Shown here: piece by piece, positions 32,101 through 36,730 of the stretch
Numbering within the stretch: the stretch's first letter is position 1
How the letters are laid out: each line of letters opens with the position of its first letter
Source: Lingula anatina
Taxonomy: Eukaryota > Brachiopoda > Lingulata > Lingulida > Lingulidae
Direction: 5' to 3'
DNA length: 36,730 bases
NCBI RefSeq assembly: GCF_001039355.2
Contig: NW_019774670.1
Location: 496,561 to 533,290 of the forward strand
Program-made: the position numbers and the translations under genes
Notes under the pieces: generated by a model
The model's input: the letters and a program-made list of their open reading frames with translations, nothing else
What the model was told of the DNA's origin: nothing
Database searches by the model: none

Positions 32101-35065
32101 CACGTATAGGGCCGGGCTAGTTTGGATGCACATGTATGTCTGCAATTACAATCGGTTGCACTTGAGCCGTACAACTGTAATTCTTCCTGCACAACGCCAG
32201 TCCCCGAACATTGTCTTTCATTGAACGTTGAAGTTCATGATGTTCACAAGGCTTTGTTTGAGAAGCCGACACAGAACGTTCCTAGATAGATTATTTGTCG
32301 TACTATGGCTTTGTTTTGAGCTGAGCTTTGCTTTAATATCACCTTGGACATCTCTTATTATGTCCAAGATATCACCTATGACGTTAAAGAGACTGTTTTA
32401 GTTTAAGCAATTAAAAAAAACGTTCAAATGTGTTAAAGCTGGCGCACTTTCAATGCAGTTTTACCTACCATAGTGTCTGCTGTCCACATTGTTCCTGTAC
32501 GCCAACAGGAAAGGGTGGGTGCTGAACATATGATCGAGCAGATTGTCGATAGAGCTGTGAGTTTCCAACGCCGTGGCGAAGTCGTAGTAGTCCGATAACT
32601 CGTCTCCGTCTGAAACACGTAAACAGTAAAGAAAACGTAATTAGAAACGAGGTCACCTATACATTGAAAGACTTGTCTTTCTAGGATGACCAGTGCCATC
32701 ACTGGATAACGCTATCGTGTGGGTAACACTATCCACTGGATAAAATGATTATCCTTGTTATCCTATACACAGTTATCCTTGTTATCCTACAGACAGTTAT
32801 CCTTGTTATCCTACAGACAGTTATCCTTGTTATCCTATAGACAGTTATCCTTTGGATAGCACTCATTTATAACCACTGGACAGCAATAGCACAGACATGA
32901 ACAATAGCCAAAATTTGTTAACATTTATTTTACTTTATTTGATTTTTTATTTGATTAAAACCCCGGCCCTCACCTTCCTTAATCGTATCCCTTAAAGCCT
33001 TGAACACTGCGGTCTGGGACGCTCTGTGGCTCTCTAACAGTCTGGCTAGCCTCCTCAGTGGACGCTGATTTCTACACTCCACGTACAGGCTCTCAATAGT
33101 GCTGATATGTGAAATATATACGTACAGAAGCCAGTGCAACAAAATAAGTTAAAACCATGACCGAAATTTTGATCTCTATTAATTCAGGATAAAATTACAT
33201 TTGTCCACCAAAACAAAGAAACTACATATATTTAAAAAGATTAAGCATCGTTGACCCCTTTATGAGAATATACTAATACTGCCCCGCTTTTCATATGAAA
33301 ACATTTCGTATTTAGCAACACCCAGAACACGGGGATCTTTGAACGTACCGTGTAGTTTTCAAACCATGAACCAATGCAGTGTCTGAGTGTGTATTGTTAT
33401 TTCACAGTTTGTGGAACTTTTGTGCTATTATTACTTACTGTCTACAAGACACTGTACATATCTCTTTAGAAAATCAGCAGCGAGCGCGGGAGATTTCATC
33501 CGTCTTTGGTGCATGGCGCGCAAACTTGACCACGTGATCTCAAGTTGTACCGGGGGGTGGACACGTGCTGCAATTGTTTGTTGATAAATATAACCATTTT
33601 TAAATGATGAACACAATTTTTAAAAGATGAATTAAATAAATAATATGAAATATAGAGTCACGTTTCTAGGATTTTAGAAGTCACACTCTCTCGATAGTGG
33701 CTGTTTTACAGTTGTCTTAAAAATACTAGTTTCTTTAAGTTTCACTGGTATGATAATACATTTAATACTTATTCATGTCCATTCAAATCTTGTTGATGAT
33801 AGATACAATGCTACATGTATCCTTATAACACATATTTCATGCTTTGAGAGAATATCATCCTTTCAGCTACAAAGAAAACTGATTTAGTGATAACACAGGT
33901 TACTGAGTGCGTATTTAAAACAAAACTACAAAGGAATTATCATATATAATACATGATCTCCAATGATTAATACACAGGCACAGAATAATAAAAAAAAAAC
34001 TTATAAAAATTTAATTAATTGGAAATGAAAGCTAACACAAGCACTGGTACATTAAAAATCGAATAACAGATTTGTTCGTTTTACCAAACATAGAAGGAGG
34101 AATAAATAAATCTCGTTTAAATTTTGAATCCGTTAAAAAACCGTTACCAATGATATACTGCAGGCCATGCTGCGCCCCGAGCGGATAGATGAAGATCGTC
34201 ACCATTTGACTTAACAAGTATGGTTTGTTTCTCTGCCAGAAAGGAGTTGTCTCCTCGAACGCATACAGACACGTGATCATGCTGGGGATGTTTTCCAGGA
34301 AATTTCTATATTCCCTTTGAAAGATTAAGTTTCGAATATAGCTCAGTTTGTATAAGAGAAATGCCAATTGTTTATGATTCAGAAAGGGTGCGGCTACTCT
34401 CGCGAGATCTCGCCCGAGTCCCCTGCCATGAGTTCCCTAAAATTGCAGCACGTGCAGAGAAATAAAGTACATGTATATACTTTTAACAGATATTTAGGAA
34501 TAAGAATTCTTTCTTTTCATCAAATTTTGATTGCGTGAGTTTTGAAAGATTTTTTACAAAAGCATCGGAAGCTTTTCAATAAATAATAATGGTTTTGAAT
34601 ATATTTCTCATTAATATATTCAAAACCATTATTATTTATTGAATATATTTCTCATTAATAAATTGAAATGAATTTTCCATGTATCTTAAATATTTTATTC
34701 ATTAATTTCTCATTATCACCATAATTTTTGGTCAATCATGATGAAGGAGAATGTAATTTTACCTTTATATGAAGCTCCCATATATAACGATCCTTTGAAA
34801 TAATCTGCAATACTTTACAAGTTGAGGACAATTGAAGTAAACTGGGCGTATCCAAGTACTGCACGAGTTCTGTTATCATTTCTATAGGAAGTACAGAAAG
34901 ATATCCCAAATGATTCCATTTTGGTCCCAAATTTCTCTCTAGAATTTCGATCCTCTTACTTTTTCGGAAACGTGGACTTAAAAATTCGGCGTTTCTTTTC
35001 AGATATCTGTTGGGTGAAAGCATAACCTCAGTCATATTGGAATTTGTGCATAAAAGCTTATGCAT
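29192..35065 (-). CDS. F-box protein with unrecognised helical C-terminal region, eight exons
   Basis: Exons are 35065-34763, 34436-34085 (or -34148), 33567-33435, 33101-32974, 32609-32469, 30844-30472, 30111-29921 and 29607-29192. All phases are consistent, giving about 678 residues (657 with the shorter exon 2). An F-box lies near 55-97 (YLSVLPIEMITELVQYLD...LSSTCKVLQ...YIWELH), so the protein is probably an SCF ubiquitin-ligase substrate adaptor. The rest is hydrophilic and helical, with blocks such as ALFTSILWILSFENPPGSPW, MAVWRLAHRKGWTHF and YPPRILAAHFRHLDTLVSRY, and ends in an acidic Ser/Asp-rich tail. I do not recognise this region. Exon 3 has overlapping donors GTAAGTAATA; only the second (33434) keeps frame with exon 4. 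Exon 2 opens before its first Met-like codon at GGAACTCATGGC. The start at 35065 is the first ATG of the frame, but an upstream leader exon is possible. Confidence 0.75.
30893..31162. mobile_element. hAT-like MITE, 270 bp, in F-box gene intron 5
   Basis: The left end CAGCGACGGATCAAGGA and the right end CCCTAAATTCGCCACTG form imperfect inverted repeats. Just inside come G-rich and T-rich runs. CAGNG termini are typical of hAT elements. The flanking 8 bp (GATGATTG and TATGACGT) match at only four positions, so a target-site duplication is not shown. The same right end occurs at base 1 of the window. Confidence 0.55.
31730..31890 (-). mobile_element. tRNA-derived SINE head (first)
   Basis: On the minus strand GGCGCAATCGGTAGCG (31886-31871) matches a tRNA A box, and GAGTTCGAGTCCC (31803-31791) matches a B box. 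The 67 bp between them is longer than in a tRNA, so this is a pol III SINE remnant rather than a tRNA gene. The 3' limit is not clear. Confidence 0.45.
31989..32060 (-). mobile_element. tRNA-derived SINE head (second)
   Basis: On the minus strand GGTTGCGTGGTAACTTCGC (32050-32032) and GGGTTCGAATGTC (32001-31989) are spaced by about 30 bp, as tRNA A and B boxes are. The would-be acceptor stem does not pair well, so it is a tRNA-related SINE or pseudogene. Confidence 0.4.
32746..32860. repeat. 24 bp minisatellite, about 4.8 copies
   Basis: Units beginning ACAGTTATCCTTGTTATCC repeat every 24 bp in F-box gene intron 4. They are flanked on the left by related words such as ACTGGATAAC and TATCCACTGGATA, so the array may have grown from a palindromic MITE. 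Confidence 0.85.
34575..34643. repeat. Perfect 29 bp-stem hairpin in F-box gene intron 1
   Basis: 34575-34603 and 34615-34643 are exact inverted copies of 29 bp around an 11-base loop (TTTCTCATTAA). The segment GAATATATTTCTCATTAATA at the loop recurs directly at 34641-34660, so the structure looks like a recent inverted plus direct duplication. Confidence 0.9.
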
Positions 35066-35286
35066 GGCACACCGACGTACGTGTACTTATGCAGTGTTGA
35101 TAATAGTATTTGTTTGTTGGTTTCTCATAACAACGCCGTGCCGTTCCCTAGTAACGTCTTTCATTGCTGACGTAAGAAACGTTACTCTACTGTGCATTGT
35201 TGTCCGACATCATAAACACCTATACGTCACAACATTTCTCATAACGTTTAAATTTTACGACACTACGTATTTTGTAACGTCATAAT
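35066..35286 (-). promoter_or_regulatory. Upstream region of the F-box gene with ACGTCA cluster
   Basis: The CREB/ATF half-site occurs as TGACGT at 35168 and as ACGTCA at 35224, 35277 and 35297, in a 135 bp stretch ending about 240 bp upstream of the start codon. No TATA box is apparent. A promoter role is plausible but unproven. Confidence 0.35.
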
Positions 35287-35302
35287 TGTTTCATGTACGT
35301 CA

Positions 35303-36245
35303 TAGTCACAGCTCCATGGTACCCGGTAAATTAGTGTTTGGTGATTTTCGCCACAGTTTATGGCCAATCAACAACGAATTGATATGAAACTGTTACTATC
35401 AATTTGAACTGTTATGACATCTTAAAAATGCAATAAACGCACATATCTGGTGCGCTGAATGACTGATTCGATGACCTACGTGACCATGAAGGTGTTGGTA
35501 CAGATGTTGGTATGTACTTAAAAAGTTTTTATCAATTTTTTCTACCAATTTTTAAAATTCTGAATGTTATCAAGAACTGCAAAACATTCACGTTTTCTGA
35601 CATTTTGTTGTTTTTGTATTCGGGCGGGCATTTCATTCATTTTTTCTTACAAGCAAGAGATTATAAAACAAACTGTCTTAGACAAATAAAACTACTACGA
35701 ATATGGAAGTTTAAATATATAAACTTTGAAAAGGTGCGATGTACAAGTACTGCATATAAAATAATGACAAAGAGAAAAATACATATCACTTTTGATAACA
35801 AAAGTTTATTTCTTATTTCTACATATAAATATATATTCCTTGTAAGACCTGGAACTTAGGTTATACGACAGTTAACAATATCGATAAAACTGTATATACT
35901 GGACAATACTCCCAAGAAGAAACACGATACAGATCAAGCAAATTCAACGTCCATCGTAGACGCATCTTTTATCTTTATCATAGATAAAAAGACCCATGGT
36001 TAACTTAATTCATAATTTTCGAAAAAGATATGACAAATATCTGACAAGTTTTCTTAAGCAGCTGCAGTGTGAGGCTTGATAAATACATGTAATGCACAAC
36101 CTTGATACATTTTAATCAAATCACGGTTAACCTGATATAACAATTAACAGAGTAGCATAAACCACAAGTCAGACTCAAGTGACCCAAGATTTTGCGTCTA
36201 TCAGTATAGATTTTTTTAAACAAGGCAGCAAAGCTGTCAAATGTA
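35303..36245. other. Intergenic, no gene seen
   Basis: AT-rich DNA. A 115-codon plus-strand frame at 35512-35859 is Phe/Ile/Lys-rich, without splice-site support or a recognisable domain, and is not called. Confidence 0.5.
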
Positions 36246-36730
36246 CAGACAAAGAACAGAAAATAAAGATGCAAATAAGTGAAAAATTAAATTTTCACAA
36301 AAAACTGTTAAATTGCCAGAAAAATTTACCAAACAGACTGCGTTGCCTATTGAAGCTGTATGTTAGACCCATGTTTCTTTCCTGTAAGTTTGAGAACAGT
36401 AAGTGACATGATTTCCCTTAAATGGTCATCATAGGAGCAGTGCCCAAAATAGGGGTTTCTTCAAATTTTGATGCAACATTACATAATGTTTAACAGCATA
36501 ATGACAATCAAATGTTATTAATAAAATATTAGTAACATGGACATTCAGAAAATGTGACAAGCAAAAGTCTTCAAGATCATGGAACTTTAAAGTCACACCT
36601 TGAAAATGCCAATATGTGAAAAATTAAATTTTCACAAAAAACTGTTTAACTGCCAAAAAAAAAAAAATAAATAAATAAATAAAAATACCAAACAGACTGC
36701 ATTGCCTACTGAAGCTGTATTTTAGTCCCA
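36246..36730. repeat. Direct repeat with 332 bp period at the window edge
   Basis: GTGAAAAATTAAATTTTCAC begins near 36285 and again near 36617. Each is followed by closely similar sequence (AAACAGACTGC[G/A]TTGCCTA[T/C]TGAAGCTGTAT) for about 110 bp. The second copy carries an inserted A/AAAT run. The window ends inside it, so a longer tandem array is possible. Confidence 0.75.

Noticed and set aside
35512-35859. 115-codon plus-strand Phe/Lys/Ile-rich frame
   Set aside because: AT-rich composition alone explains it. No promoter, splice site or domain was found.
1-36730. CRISPR arrays, bacterial operons, retroviral or other viral genes
   Set aside because: No regularly spaced direct repeats with unique spacers, no polycistronic layout, and no reverse transcriptase, integrase or capsid motifs seen. 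The sequence is intron-rich animal DNA.

Overview
This window is nuclear DNA of an invertebrate animal, most likely a bivalve mollusc. It is AT-rich and full of (CA)n, (CT)n and (AAAT)n microsatellites. It carries short terminal-inverted-repeat elements and tandem Helitron-like repeats. Its genes have many short exons with GT-AG introns, and the families present (AA15 copper oxygenase with a cysteine-rich tail, DEG/ENaC channel, SLC28 nucleoside transporter) are animal families common in molluscs. No species is named because nothing here decides it.

Five loci can be assembled by exon phase. (1) 2210-3319, minus: a two-exon gene for a small secreted Gly/Tyr-rich repeat protein with its own TATA box. 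The longest open frames over this DNA are in the wrong frame. (2) 6455-12078, plus: a five-exon AA15 lytic polysaccharide monooxygenase (LPMO). An extra first exon upstream has the same length and phase. (3) 13299-17173, minus: a complete six-exon DEG/ENaC channel with unusual gating and filter residues. (4) 22036-28790, minus: a concentrative nucleoside transporter with 11 coding exons and a leader exon. (5) 29192-35065, minus: an eight-exon F-box protein whose long helical C-terminal part I do not recognise.

Between and inside the genes are a 1.4 kb non-autonomous DNA transposon with 22 bp inverted termini (728-2148), three tandem Helitron-like units in the second LPMO intron (8456-10345), a 319 bp inverted-repeat element carrying a promoter-and-first-exon-like segment (11445-11763), a 154 bp MITE upstream of the channel gene, a hAT-like MITE, two tRNA-derived SINE heads, a 24 bp minisatellite, and a perfect 29 bp-stem hairpin in an F-box gene intron. 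The interval 17452-22035 has no recognised gene, although it holds a few exon-like segments on the plus strand.

The genes do not form an operon. The nearest thing to a functional theme is at the left: a secreted Gly/Tyr-rich matrix-like protein lies 3-4 kb from a secreted chitin- or cellulose-cleaving oxygenase, which would fit shell, periostracum, byssus or cuticle biology. That link is inference.
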